DNA from: Carettochelys insculpta
Lineage: Eukaryota; Chordata; Testudines; Carettochelyidae
Reading direction: 5' to 3'
NCBI RefSeq assembly: GCF_033958435.1
Contig: NC_134138.1
Location: forward strand, 26,256,598 to 26,320,597
Length of the DNA stretch: 64,000 nucleotides
Shown here one piece after another: positions 21,984 to 33,483 of the stretch. Made by a program: the position numbers and the translations under genes. The first letter of the stretch is position 1. Every line of letters begins with the position of its first letter. The notes beneath the pieces were generated by a model that did no database searches, was not told the origin of the DNA, and was given only the letters and a program-made list of their open reading frames with translations.

Positions 21984-22389
21984 CAGGGCTGCTAAACTTT
22001 GTCAGCATGACCCCACTTTAGCGAATTACTGTTTTCCAGACCCCCAGACAGAATGGAAGACACCATTCTGTACAGTAAAATGGTGTTTTCCGAACAGTGT
22101 GACCTCACTCACACTGCGTGTGTGAGGTCACCATGTATGAAAGACTCGATTTTGCTCTAAACAATGATGCCTTCCTCACAAAGTAACCTCATATATGGGG
22201 CGTAGGCAAAGTCATGCTGTGCAGGCGATGCCTCTCCATTGTGGAAAATGGGGTCTTCTATGTATTTATGGCTTTGCATGCACCATACAAGACAGGCCAT
22301 GCTGTACAGCACATTAGGGATTGCCATGACACCTTCTGCTGACGACACACAGCCATCTGGAATCACAGCCCACACTTTGAGAACCGCTG
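21984..22389. mobile_element. hAT-like element with an internal hairpin
   Basis: Right end complemented is cagcggttctcaaagtg, a classic hAT terminus; left end cagggctgctaaacttt is a weaker match. An internal hairpin near 22098-22130 pairs gtgacctcac with gtgaggtcac. No matching 8-bp flanks. Confidence 0.55.
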
Positions 22390-22893
22390 CTCTAAGTCCA
22401 ATTGCGCAGGGCTCAGAGGGTGAAAAACGTTAAATCTGGTAAGTGCAAAACCCTTTCAAAACCAGCTTGGAAAAGCTTTTTCTTTATACACAAAAGTCTC
22501 ATGACTTTTAAGTTTGATATCTCAGCCCCCGCCAGGCAGTGGGCTCCATTGGGAAGGTGGAAATTTGAGCCTTATTTTTCCAATTGTTTAAAGCTCTTTT
22601 TCTAACTTCGTAGGGTCCCAAGATACCCCGTTTTAAAGCCATAATATTTTATAGAGAGGTAAATCAGTCCTTGGGTCTCAGTACAGAATCTCACTTATCC
22701 TGGACCTTCTGCAGGTAAATTTTGGGGCATAAATGACTTCATTTGGGGACAAAAGGAGGAAACTTTTCTCATCACGGGATCTGTTTTTTTTCCCTCCCAA
22801 CAAAACAAAGGGGTGGATTTTGAAACTGCTCTAGGTCTTGGGATATTAGAATAAGTTTTGGAAAGATGTCTTAGGATGCAAGTAATGCAGTTA
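22390..22893. other. No gene or recognised repeat
   Basis: Nothing supportable. Includes a run of short open frames on the minus strand without domains. Confidence 0.5.
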
Positions 22894-23310
22894 CAGTAAT
22901 CCCTTGATTTACACAGCGGTTGAGTCCTGGGCAACCTGCACGTAAACTGAATTTTGCATAAATTAGGGAGCAGGGGATGTGGGGAGATCCCCAGATTCCC
23001 CTGGCCGGGGGAGCAGGCAGCTGGTTAAAGTGTGTGGGGGGGGCCGGCAGGGCAGCCATGTGGCCCCTGGCTTCTCCCAGCTGGGAGAAACCAAGTGACA
23101 AGCAGCTGTGTGCCTCCTGGGCTCCCTAGCTGAGGAGCCCAGCCTGCAGTCAGGGGTTTGCAGCACGTGCAGTAAGCAGTGCCTGTGTACTGGGCTCCCC
23201 AGCTGCGGGAGCTGGCGGCCAGACAGAAGGGGTCTGGTTTCAATTTGCACTTAATTCACGTTAATGTGAGTTAAGCGCAAATCAAAATTGTGGTTCTGTA
23301 CGGTTTACTG
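22894..23310. mobile_element. Tigger-like non-autonomous element, copy 3
   Basis: Left end cagtaatcccttgatttaca preceded by TA (22892-22893). Right end complemented cagtaaaccgtacagaacca, with the following TA mutated to TG. Shares gtaaactgaattttg with copy 2. GC-rich centre containing ctgggctccc and its complement several times. Confidence 0.85.
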
Positions 23311-24486
23311 TGTAGGCCGGTAATAAATTTCACAGTAATTTATCATATGGGTATCAGCATGTGTGCAATCAGGGTTAGTGACAGACTTGCTGGGGCCCTT
23401 GACAGAAGAGGTGGGGCTAGGGCCTGCCTTCCCCAGCAGTGACTGGAGAAAGGGCCCAGGCTCCGGATGCCACTGGTGCTGTCACAGCAGTGGCAGCACA
23501 GGCCAGAAACCTGCACCCCTTTTAAATCTCTGGGCCCCAGTGCAAGTGCCCTCTTTGCTTCCCTCTCCCTCCCTCCAGTCAATGGCCCTGTCTACAACAA
23601 CTTCAAAAAACTGCCCACTGGGCAATCACCTTTGAATCACCTTCCCTGTGAGGGAAATCCTGGCTCCATTAAAACCAAACAAAGCATCACCACTGACTTC
23701 ACTGGTCATGTGTCATCCCAACAGACCCTGTTGCAGGCGTTCTCAGAAATTCCAGCCCCGTGGTAATGCTCAGTTTTGGGGGAGGAGGAAAAACTGGGCT
23801 CTGTTTTAAAAAGATGTATCAAGCTGTGGGCAAAAGAGGGTTCAGTTTCATGCCTTTAAGAATGGAAAATACATATATAAATTAGTAGTTATTAATCAGA
23901 AGAATGTGATTAATATAACAGCTTTTGGATGCCAGTTTTGGTTCCTTGCTGCTTTGTTTGGGTGTTACAGGCTGTGACTATGACAACCACAAGCAGCTCT
24001 TGGATCAACGCAATTCGAGGATCCTGCTCAGTGAAAACTGCCTCTCCCCCGCCCTCCCTGCAAACAGTTACCATTTTTTTTTTAAAACAAAGTTTGTTTG
24101 GTTTTTTTTGTTCTTTTTAAGGATTGTCAGGAATTGGCAGGCCCTGATCTAGTGGGTGGGATTGTGAGGTAGGAATGGGACAGATACTGTATCAAACCTT
24201 AGAAAGAACAGAAGAATGGATTTCTGCCATGCAGTTGTCAAATCTTGTGAATGTTTTGTAAAAGCTAACCCTGCCTGCCTGCATGGGAGAACTGTGTGAT
24301 CCAGTCCACTGCCTTCTGTTTATGGACACTAAGAACTTTTGTCTCAAGTTCTGAAGTCAAAAAAAGACTAGTTTTATTTTGGCTCAGACCCTGTGGGGGG
24401 CAGGATTCCCCTTCACTGTCTGACCACTTCCCTCCCCTCATGACATTTTCAGGTGTGTTCTGTTTTGAAAAGAAATGAGGGGTGGA
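23311..24486. other. No gene or recognised repeat
   Basis: Contains a modest GC-rich block (23390-23580) that reads open on both strands, then unique AT-rich sequence. No family recognised. Confidence 0.5.
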
Positions 24487-24690
24487 GATACACATTTCAT
24501 GGAGCTGGAAGGGACCTCCAGGAGGTCACTGAGTCCAGTCCCTTGTGGCAGGGACCAAGCACCAGCCCTGACTGACTTTTTTTTTTTAATCTATTTGCTC
24601 CAGGCCCCTGAATGGCCTCCTCAAGGATTGGACTCACAAGCCTGTATTTAGCAGGCCAATGCTCAAATCACAGAGCTATCCTTCCCCCTG
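24487..24690 (-). mobile_element. tRNA-derived turtle-type SINE, antisense
   Basis: Plus strand shows the CR1-like tail first (gagctggaagggacctcc), a T run, then tggcctcctcaaggattgga with the complement of the B box. It ends in cacagagctatccttcccc, the complement of the A-box region. Near full length. Confidence 0.9.
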
Positions 24691-24699
24691 CTAGTCACC

Positions 24700-26289
24700 T
24701 GTTCCCTATGCTTTCCAAGTCCCCCTCTCTTCCTGGGGGTTGGGGAGCCATGCAGCCAGCCCTGCTCTTTGAGTGGACGTGCTCCTGGGGAGCAGGTACA
24801 GCTCCTAGCAGTTCTGCAAAGCACTGCCCAGGGCTTTGTGTGTATTGTGTCTGAGTCAGCGTGTCTATGTGCATGTGTCTCTGTGTGTTCAAACGAACAT
24901 GTTAGCTTTCAAAGAACTGCGTAGCTGGAACTGAATCTTTCAATACACATGAGAGAGGAAAAATAGGTCTAATAATGAGCTGTCACGATGCCACAGTTGG
25001 CACAGTCAGTGTGCACACTCAGCACAGTTTCCCTTTTGCTGTGTTTCTCTTTACATGCTTACAAAGTTAGTAAACTCAGAAGCGAATATAAAACCACTCC
25101 AACCTTTTCTGTGATCGAACAGTCAACCATAACGAGCATCTCTTTTACATGGCCCACAGATAATCACATATTTTGTGTCATACACAAAGGCGTTACTGTC
25201 TGTATCTGATACTAGACACCAGAGATGCCAACATGGACTTAAAACAAACCACACGCTCTGAAGCAAATGGGACATCCCAAAAGAAACTGGCTAAAGTCAA
25301 AGCCTGGACTTTGATGGAGTTATTCCTGATTTATGCTGGGGTGCCACAGATTAGGCCTTTTGGTCTCAGTAGCACCTGTTACGTAGCTAGGAAAGAGGAT
25401 TTTCTCATTGTTATAGTCAGGGTGAATATTTGGATTTATCTGAACATGTAGAAAACGCCAGGGGCCAAATTCAGAGGTGAGTCTAGGTGAGATGGTAAGA
25501 CTCATGCTCTCTTAGCCATGTCTAACTCACATTCCCTCACAGAGGAACCACTCCGAGTTTTACTCCAGATCCACACTTCCATGCCTGGGACCAAAGTGTG
25601 GTCCCTGTGCCTTGCACCTTCAAGAGCTGGAACACTCTGGTGACTTTGTGCTCAGTTCCTTGACAGACTTTCAGATCCTTCCTAAGCAGCTTGTCTGGAT
25701 GACCTCCGGGGCAAGGTTTGCTCCTGAGGAAGGAGAGGAAAGGAAAAAAAAGACAGGGAGCATCTAGCTCTCCTAGTCTTAAAGAAAGCTTACTGTGAGG
25801 TAGCCTGGGGAAGTGAAGGAGGGCAAAATGGATCTTAAAAGGATTTTCCTTCATCTGCACCCCTCAAAATCTCTCTAGGTTGAACATGACAGTACTCTTA
25901 AGAATGCATCCCTGCATAACTAACCATCTGGTCGCCCTGCAGCACTGGTTACTACAGGAAACAACTAACAGGAAGTGAAGATAGCAAAGGTGCAGAAACC
26001 AAACACTTCCAGCCCCAGCTTCTCCCCCACCTCTTGAGCAGTATCATTTCCCTCAGGCAGCAGATCTCTGGTGCAGCCATTTTGCATTCCCCAGGTCATT
26101 GCTCTCTTCAGACACACTTCTGCCAAAGAGGATTTAATGCGCCAGTATACTGGGAGACAGGTAATGGGGAATTTAACAATCCACTCTCACGATGCTGCAA
26201 TAACTGCATCACACTGCAAATAAATGTACAGCCTCATGAGAATAATGGACACCAATTACCAAGGGTGGTTTGAGTGGCTTGTTATCACA
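24700..26289. other. No gene or recognised repeat
   Basis: A GT-rich segment (about 24830-24890) is the only feature of note. Frames at 25173-25451 and 25537-25860 have no recognisable domain. Confidence 0.5.
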
Positions 26290-26665
26290 GGCTGCTTCTA
26301 CACTCCCCCCCAGTAATGAGGCAATTCAAAGCAGGCTAATGAAGTGCTAACACGCATGTTCAGCACCTCGTTAGCATAATGGTGGCCGCAAATTTTGAAG
26401 TGCACACTTGGAATTGCAGATTGATGGTGTAGATGGGGGCAGCTTCGAAATAAGCGCCCCCCTTCGACATTCTCTAACTCTGATCTAGTTCTGTGGGAGT
26501 AAGAGAATGCCGAATGGGGTGCTTATTTCCAAGCTGCTCCCATCTACACTGCCAGTCTGCAATTTGAAGTCTGCACTTTGAAATTCATGTGGCTGCCATT
26601 ATACTAATGAGGCACTGAATATGCACCTTAGCACCTCATTAGCCTGCTTCAAATTACCTCAGCTG
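26290..26665. mobile_element. Foldback element of the TTCTACAC family, right end lost
   Basis: Starts ggctgcttctacactccccc and parallels the 15883-16320 element through gtaatgaggcaatt, gcaggctaatga, gaattgcagattga and the inverted centre at about 26440-26530. The right arm reaches attagcctgcttcaaattac and then changes into another element before its terminal repeat. Confidence 0.8.
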
Positions 26666-26679
26666 ACAGGAATAGGGGG

Positions 26680-26862
26680 ATTTTGAAATGTGCGGAGTCC
26701 TTTCAAAAAGGACCCCCATGTAGCCACGCCGAGCCGTGAGCATTCAAAAGTCATGTGAATGCTAATGAGGCACTGAATATTCAGTTTAGGGCCTCATTAG
26801 TATTCTTCAATTTGGCCATTAGGATGGCCATTTCAAAGTTTTGGCCAAGTGTGGCCACAGCC
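26680..26862. mobile_element. Right part of a second foldback element fused to the first
   Basis: Contains tcaaaaaggaccccca, gctaatgaggcactgaat, ggccattaggatggcca and the end gccaagtgtggccacagcc. These match the right arm of the 63352 element family. Its own left arm is missing, so the two partial elements form a chimera. Confidence 0.6.
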
Positions 26863-27518
26863 ATAGTTATGTTCAGAAAGAGACACTAGGTAAACATATA
26901 ATTTTCCGAATACATGTAACCCCTGTGATTGTCCCATCATATCTCCTGAGTTTATTGACACAACAACCTTTATTCTTGCTGCACAGCCAACACAGCTGCA
27001 GGCAAAAGAGCTGGATTCTGGTCTGGCTCATGCATCAGGAGCAGTATGGCCTCTGTTCTGAATACAGAATCTTACCTAGTGACTGAAAGAACACAGGCAG
27101 ATTTTCAGAGCTCGGGGACAGTTCAAGCACTCATTGTTTGGAGAAAAAAATATTTTAACTGGAGAATAAGTGCTCTGGAAGTTATCAAAGAGAATAAAAA
27201 AAACCTATGATAATTCACAGTCACTTTTATAACTATAACTGTGCTTTAAAAATAGCTTCTCTTCCAAATTATTTGCCTTCTTTATGCTTACTTGAACATT
27301 TTCAATGTCTTTTGCAAATGTCTGAAACCCAGGATTTTGTATTCCAGAATTGCTGTTCTATACCTACATTTTTCACTGCCTAAATGACTGCTGGATATTT
27401 AAGTGACCATTTGTTTTCTCAGCATGGCTGGAATTGGTCTCTCTCTTGTAGCAAAATACAGTCCTTGCTACTTCCCTCCCTAAATGGTTTCAGTCTGCTG
27501 TCTCAGTCTGTTCTCTCT
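26863..27518. other. No gene or recognised repeat
   Basis: Unique-looking AT-rich sequence with no supportable element. Confidence 0.5.
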
Positions 27519-27873
27519 GGCTACCTCCACATATGCGCCCTCCCTTTTGGAAGGGGCATGTAAATGAAGCTGGTCGAAAATGCTAATGAGGCACTTATAG
27601 GACTATTTAGTTGCCTCATGTGCATAATGTCAGCCACCTGGCATGTCAAAAGTGCTGCTTGCAAATTGCAAACTAGCCCTGCAGATGAGGTTCCTTCGAA
27701 AGGAAACCCCAACTACACAGATACTTTGCAATTCGAAAGCAGCAGTTTTGATGTTCCAGGTAGCTGCTATTATGCAAACGACGTGCTGAATATTCACATC
27801 AGCACATTAGCATTTTCAACCCTCTTCATTTACATGTCCCTTCCAAAAGGGAGGGGTATGTGTAGACGTCGCC
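27519..27873. mobile_element. Foldback element with 3-bp target duplication
   Basis: Left end ggctacctccacatatgcgc, right end complemented ggcgacgtctacacatacc. Flanks are tct at 27516-27518 and tct at 27874-27876. Arms match through cctcccttttggaaggg, catgtaaatgaag and gctaatgaggcac; the centre pairs near ccttcgaaaggaaa. Two frames of 142 and 63 codons cross it but simply follow the arms. Confidence 0.8.
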
Positions 27874-28195
27874 TCTGTGACCCATCCTTATTTCCACTGA
27901 AGCAAAATAAAATGGAATTGTACTTCAATTTGAAATTCTGCTCCTTTGGAAGTAATAACAGGCATCACTGTAAGGGTGTGGATAAAAACTAGTTTTACCT
28001 AGATCTTGCCCATTTTAGTGCCCAAAACCACAAATCATAACATAAAAATAGCGAGCAGGCTAGCTGCAAATTCCCCCTGCCAAGCACATATGTATCCCAG
28101 AACGACTTCACACAAAATCCTGGGCTTAGCAATTGACTCCAGCCAGTATTTTACTCCCCGCTCTCCAAATTCGAATGCCTAAATGGACAGCAAGA

Positions 28196-28390
28196 GTATG
28201 TATAACCCACACACCTAGAGGCGTGGTTCACTGTCCCATGTAGTGGCACCCAGACCCCCTCTGGGGAGAGAGAGACTGTCTTCCCTCTAACTTTAGCTGA
28301 GAGCCATCTGGCTTTTAGCTCAAACTGTAGGCTCTTCACTAAGATCAAGAGTTCCCAAGTTGGAGTCGCCTGGGGGCAGTTAAGTGGAGG
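28196..28390 (+). mobile_element. tRNA-like SINE of a second family, sense copy
   Basis: Begins tgtataacccacacaccta, continues cactgtcccatgtagtggca, and carries an A-box-like tagctcaaactgtagg at about 28316-28331. The same modules occur in reverse at 39345, 41687 and 50847. It is distinct from the CR1-tailed SINEs. Confidence 0.6.
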
Positions 28391-28443
28391 CTTGTCCGGG
28401 ATTTCAGCTGGGTCTCTGAAGCTTGGGACGTGCTTCCTGAGCT

Positions 28444-28548
28444 AGTGGAAGTACGTACCCCACACTGTCCTATGTAGTGGCACCTAGACCACTTACAGAG
28501 AGAAAGAATGAGTCTGCTCTGTAGACCATAGCTGAGACACTAGTGGCG
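28444..28548 (+). mobile_element. Partial copy of the second SINE-like family
   Basis: Contains ccccacactgtcctatgtag, then tggcacctagaccactta and a gagagaaagaatgagt run. These match the upstream half of the 28196 copy only 250 bp away, in the same orientation. The tRNA-like part is missing or degraded. Confidence 0.5.
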
Positions 28549-28559
28549 AACAGGGAAGC

Positions 28560-29000
28560 GTATAGTGGTGAATGCATGGCAGCGGGCTGCTGCGGTGGCC
28601 TGGGCAGCTGCATGGCAGCTTAAGGGTTCGCACTGGGGCTTGGAAGCTCAGGGGCCGCATGGCTGGTGTGGCAGTTCCCTGGGTGCCACGCTGCTGGAGC
28701 CACCCAGCCCCAAGCCATGCAGTCCTCAGGGCCAAGTGGCACCCGAGGAGCCGCTGCATGAGCCCCCCAGCCACCGCACCAGCTCTTGGGGCTGCACAGC
28801 TCGGAGCTGGGCGGCTCCGGCAGTGGCTCTGGTCAGTTAACAGGGGTGGAGAGGGATAGGGTGCCCAGCTGTGGTGGGGGAGTAGGATGCCTGGCTGGGG
28901 GTGGGGGGGGGCATGTGGCGATTGGGTGTCTTCCTCTTGGACACTGCTGCTGCAGAGGCTCCTGCACTAAGCCCCAGAGGTTGTTGGTTCAAGTCCCCCT
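28560..29000. other. GC-rich block without a gene
   Basis: Three overlapping frames of 72 to 95 codons on the plus strand and one on the minus reflect composition rather than coding. Similar GC-rich blocks fill the centres of several DNA transposons in this window, but no element ends were found here. Confidence 0.5.
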
Positions 29001-29228
29001 GTGAGTGTTTACATAGGTGCTCTTACACCAAAATAAATCTGGATCCCAATGCATCCTGGAGAAACAGCATATAAATGCCTGGATCCCTTGGGTCCTGCAG
29101 TTTTTGGCCCGAGTTTTCCCCCTGGCATTTGAGCTGCTCATTGTCCCAGTCTTGTACACTTGGCTAGATCCAGCTGGATTTAGGTGTTCAACTTGGGGTT
29201 TAATGGTACACTTGCTCTGGGACACATT

Positions 29229-29491
29229 GGCCACATCCACACAGCCCTGCTGCTGCTTGCAGTCTGATGCAAATGAGGCCTCTCGAAAATGTAAATTGAT
29301 GCTCATTTGCATTTTCACATGGCTAATTTGCATACTCCAGTGAGATGTTTTCTGCTAGCAGGGCAATCTCACAGGACTAAGCAAACTAGCCATGTGAAAA
29401 TACAAATGAGCATCAATTTGCATTTTCGAGAGCCCTTGTTTGCATCAGGCTGCAAGCAGCAGCGCAGCAGCAGGGCTGTGTGGATGTGGCC
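29229..29491. mobile_element. Compact foldback element, almost pure hairpin
   Basis: Left arm ggccacatccacacagccct, right arm complemented identical over that length, then gctgctgc, gatgcaaa, ctctcgaaaatg, aaattgatgctcattt and ttttcacatggcta on both arms. The loop is about 40 bp near 29360. Flanks att and act agree at two of three bases. Confidence 0.9.
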
Positions 29492-30313
29492 ACTGGAGCT
29501 TGTTTTTGGGGAGCGTAGGAACAATGAAACCAGTTTTCTATTTTGATGATACAGTTGAGGCCCTGGGTACAAAATATCAGAATCCCGATAGATTCTTTTT
29601 CCATTCTTCCTTCAGAACATGCAGATTTTCCACCAAAGAAGAATTGTGTATCTCAGAGCTCCAGCAACAAAAAATTCATCTGTCTGTGGCACACTAGTCC
29701 TTGAAAGTGGTAAATGAGCTTTGGATGGTGCCATGAGTCCATTTTGTTGTCTGTTTTGTCTGTTAAACACATCCCTGGGGCCTGTGTCTGCAGTAAGTCT
29801 ATTATTCAACCTACGCGGTAACACAGTGGACAGACCTTATTTCTATGATTACAAGGAGATGTCTAAAATCACAACTTTCATTTTTAATCTTCTGTCTCCT
29901 TTCTTCTGCCTGACCAAACCCAGATTTCTCACTTTAAACAAAATAGAAAATGTAATTCACCAGCAAAGTATTCCTTACATTATGGGATTTTTAGTATTCT
30001 TAACTACACTGAAGATAGGCACGCTTCACACATCAAAATGAGGGCAGGAAGGAATAAAAACTAATCAGAAAGAAGGGAGAAAAAATCTCTGAGCCACGGG
30101 TAAAACAAAATTAGAGCATGATGAACAACAATCTTTATGTGTGACTAACAATTACTAAAACAGAGTGGTAGACCATAAGGCTTGGAATTCAATTCATGTG
30201 GAGGTAGCATTATTAACCTGGGAGATGGCTGGAACAAAAAAATTCATATTGCTTAAGCTAAGCAGACAATGGAGACCTATCATAGATTTTGGAGTCCTAA
30301 TACATTACTACTA
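29492..30313. other. No gene or recognised repeat
   Basis: The frames at 29721-30041 and 29612-29824 overlap on opposite strands and lack domains. Nothing else supported. Confidence 0.5.
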
Positions 30314-30641
30314 TAGTTTGAACTTCTTTAGTCTACCACTCTTTTTCCAGCAACATCTGTGGTCCAGCAAGATTTTAGTTTGCTGGGCATCTACTTAACA
30401 TGAGCGTGGCCAAGTTTACCACGTTCCCCTAAAGTTTGTTTGCAGCTACCAGTCCTGGCTCCCAGTGTTATGTGATTTTATTTAGCTCTGATTTACCCCT
30501 CTAAATGTATTCTAAAAGCCCAATAAGCAGTGGAAGTGTTGGTAATGCTGCTAGACAAATACTGACCTTCTGTGGTACAGCAAATTCTCTCATTCAGCAC
30601 TGGTCAGGTTCTAGGGATGCCCGATTGAGAAGTCCAACCTA
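30314..30641 (-). mobile_element. Tigger-like 0.3-kb element (CAGGTTGAAC family), copy 1
   Basis: Inverted copy of the elements at 46194 and 48215. Ends tagtttgaacttctttagt and, complemented from the right, taggttggacttctcaatc, flanked by TA at 30312-30313 and 30642-30643. Shares the core gtaatgctgctaga, gtggaagtgttgg and attacccctcta-type phrases with the other copies. Confidence 0.8.
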
Positions 30642-31734
30642 TAATTGTATATATTAGAACGAACTCCAAAAGGTCCACCAACAATAGCCACATTCCTCCA
30701 TAACAATCTGCTCTGCTAGCTCCTGGAGTGATGGCAGCCTGAAAACAAGGTCACACATCAAGGATGCGTTGAAACTCTGGAGAGAGTAGTGGCACCTGCT
30801 GACAGAAATCCTGATGCCATTTCCTAACCCCTCACCAGGACTCACCTCATGAGCCCCAAATATTACAGCTTGTTTTAACTGTCTCTGTTTCTAGGGATAG
30901 GAGAGCAAGTCCTGTTTTCAGCATCTATAGCAATGGTTTGATGATAAAGGCTCAGCATGACTCTGACAGGGGTGTGGCTGTTTCTGGGAGACAGGCAGAC
31001 GGCCCTGGAGCCTGCTGAGTAAGCAGGGTTTGAAACGAGGTAGGCAATGAATAAACGTAGGAGTGGTAAGAGAAGAAGCACACAGGCAGCAAATGCCATG
31101 GTTAAGCAAATGGTTTAAGTGAAGGGACTGAAGGGAACTTGCAATTTTAGTCAGTAAACAGAGACCCACCTGCATTTTTCACTCAACCTGAAGGGTTTGG
31201 ACAGAAGGTCAGAATGTCTTGTCATCCAAGTGAATGGAAAGTTGGGAAATCTGCAATTGAATAGGAAGAGAGGAGTCATAGGTCTTTTGCTCCCTTCCAG
31301 AAAGTCAAGAAAATATTTTCTGGTGCTTCCCAAAAGAAGATATTCTGATTTCTGGAGAGAACATCACAGCAATTCCTATACCTGTGAGGCTGGGGTGTGT
31401 GGCACAATGGAAACCATTTTCAAGAAGTTTGAGTAGAAAAAAACCTGCATATTTATACATCATTAAAAGAAAACTGCATCTACTTTGAGGCTGAACAAAG
31501 TATAAATAAATGCTAATTCCCCTGAACTGTAATGTTAAAAAGCGATACAGGGTGAGACCACACAGCAATTAGAAACCCACGCCTGGCCCAGGTCAGCTGA
31601 CTAATGGTCCCGGCTGGGTTCTGAGTTGCAGCCAGAGTGCCTATGTTGATATCAGACCAGCAGCTGGAGCCAGTGAGACTGAGGCAGCTGGCACAAGCCA
31701 GCCAGGGGTTTTTAACTGCAATGTAAAAATACCC
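30642..31734. other. No gene or recognised repeat
   Basis: Unique-looking sequence. Two overlapping minus-strand frames near 30875-31175 have no recognisable family. Confidence 0.5.
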
Positions 31735-32590
31735 CTAGTTGCTGTCATAGTTACACCTCCTGCCTCTCTTTTGGTCTCTCTGAAGGCACCCCCTGATGCC
31801 AGGCCTTGTGCCTTTACTTGCCTTCCAGCAGAATTCTGCAATTTTCTCTTGGTCCCAGCCAGCCACAGTCCCCTGTGTATGCACCTTGCTCAAGCCAGCT
31901 GAGTTTGTCACCTGCAGGTCTTCCCTTTGGGAACTGCAACACCTGGATCCCAATGACCCAAAACAACCTTCTTAAAACAAAATATTGCTTAAACTTACCA
32001 GCAGGAGCAAAGCACAGCACAAGAGAAAAGTTAAAACAAAACAAAAAACAACAAAGGGTCTACATGCATGTCCACCTTACCTAGAATCCTAGGTAGACCT
32101 ATCTTACCCCAGACTTCTACCCTCAGGAAGCCAGGGTTTCAATCTATTCTCCTTGACTTCCCCTCACCATGTTGTTGAGGGTCTGGCTTTTAAATCCAAC
32201 CACAGCTCTTTGTTCTCAGTTTCCCAGGCCTCTTTTGCCCTGCTGCCCAAAACCAGTCAGTTGAGCTCAGCAGGGTGTCAGAGGTGGAGCTTCAAAGTCA
32301 ATGGCTTTTGCTTGTGTCCTGAGAGTGCTGGTTGATGGGTGACTGTTGGAGGGCACTGAAATCTTTCCTGCCTATGTGCAGCCAGGCTCGTCTTGAATTA
32401 ACCCCTTCTTCTCATATCTTAAACCCCCTTACAATACTCAGACACAGAGAATAGTGGTAAGTTACAGGCAGTAACAGTAGGCATTCCAGAGCTGAGTGCT
32501 ACAGACAGCAGTTTTCCTGAAAGGTGATGAGACTTTTGCCCCATCAATAACCTGTTTTTAAAGTAAGGATTACAAATTTACAGCACAGCT
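31735..32590. other. Probable interspersed repeat of uncertain class
   Basis: The sequence has the composition and phrase structure I associate with a turtle dispersed repeat (tgccaggccttgtgcc, cagccagccacagtcccctg, acttaccagcaggagcaaag). I cannot place its ends or class. It may be long-terminal-repeat-like. No protein motif is visible. Confidence 0.25.
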
Positions 32591-32608
32591 GCTACTTAGA
32601 ATTTTATG

Positions 32609-32760
32609 AATAGTCACAGAGAGGTAGCTGAGTTCATCTGTATCTTCACAAAACAAAAAAAGCAATCCTGCAGCACTATAAAGACTAACAAAGTAATTTA
32701 CCAAAATAATCACCTAAGACATTATTTTGCCAGTCTTTAAAGTGCTACATGTCTGCTTTT
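32609..32760. mobile_element. PLE insertion made of two inverted 3' arms
   Basis: Left arm (minus): gtcacagagaggtagctgag through aaaaaaagcaatcctgcag to gactaacaaagtaattta. Right arm (plus): cacctaagacattattttgc to gtgctacatgtctgctttt. The left outer end includes the terminal tail, the right does not. Flanks agaattttatg (32598-32608) and aggattttatg (32761-32771) match at 10 of 11 positions. Confidence 0.85.
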
Positions 32761-33096
32761 AGGATTTTATGGTGAGTCTTGCAATGCTGATGCTTTTGGT
32801 GAAGTTCCAGCTCCTAGAGTGATGATAAGAGAATCTCAATGCTATAAAAAGTTTTTGCTTCTCATTGATACGGAGAAAAAAACGAAACCATAACTTAAGG
32901 GAAAAATCTAAAGGCTACGACAACAGAAAACGAATAAAAAGGTCCCAAATTTAATGTTTTTTTTTAAAATAACCATGTTTTTAAAACTAATTTTATGATT
33001 TTTGGAGACCTGATTTGATTTTTGAATGGTCAGATTTGGCACTATTGCAATTACACCAGGTAATAAATAATCCCATAACACAGCACATTTCATACA

Positions 33097-33222
33097 TCTG
33101 CATCTGATGAAGCAGGTCTTTGCCTACAAAAGCTTATGCTCCAAAATATGTTAGTCCATAAGATGCCACAGGACTTCTTGTAGTTCTCGAAGATACAGAC
33201 TAACACGGCTACCTCTTTGGTA
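33097..33222 (+). mobile_element. PLE 3'-terminal fragment with perfect 13-bp target duplication
   Basis: Flanked by cacatttcataca at 33084-33096 and 33223-33235. The insert runs from gcatctgatgaagcagg through gcttatgctcc and gatgccacaggacttctt to the tail agactaacacggctacctc. It is a very short, single-orientation copy. Confidence 0.9.
33104..33141 (+). ncRNA. Hammerhead-ribozyme-like core, degenerate
   Basis: Order of parts: CTGATGA (33104-33110); stem II arms GCAGG and CCTAC around a TCTTTG loop, with one mismatch; AAAA where the core needs GAAA (33128-33131); stem III AGC and GCT around a TTAT loop; then C at 33141 in the cleavage position. Established knowledge: PLE termini encode hammerhead motifs. 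The G-to-A change in the GAAA box should make this copy inactive. Stem I partners are not obvious in this truncated copy. Confidence 0.5.
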
Positions 33223-33483
33223 CACATTTCATACAGACATCTGAGTGTGTTTACAAAAGGTCAGGAATCATCATTCCATTTTTCACATGAGGACAGAGAC
33301 ACAAGAAAGGGCATGAGCCCAAGTTATCTCAGTAAGTTACTGACATAACTCACATTGCATCACAATTTAGGGAAGTTCTGTGATCTGTGTTATACAGGAC
33401 ATCAAGCTAGATGGTCACGGTGATTCCTTCTGCTTGGAATCTATGAATCTCTTCACTCCCCCTTCCTTATCCTTCTCTATATG

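Noticed and set aside
24830..24890. GT-rich run as a microsatellite
   Set aside because: Too irregular; no uniform repeat unit.
27564..27992. A 142-codon frame
   Set aside because: It crosses the foldback element at 27519-27873 and leaves it without any domain.
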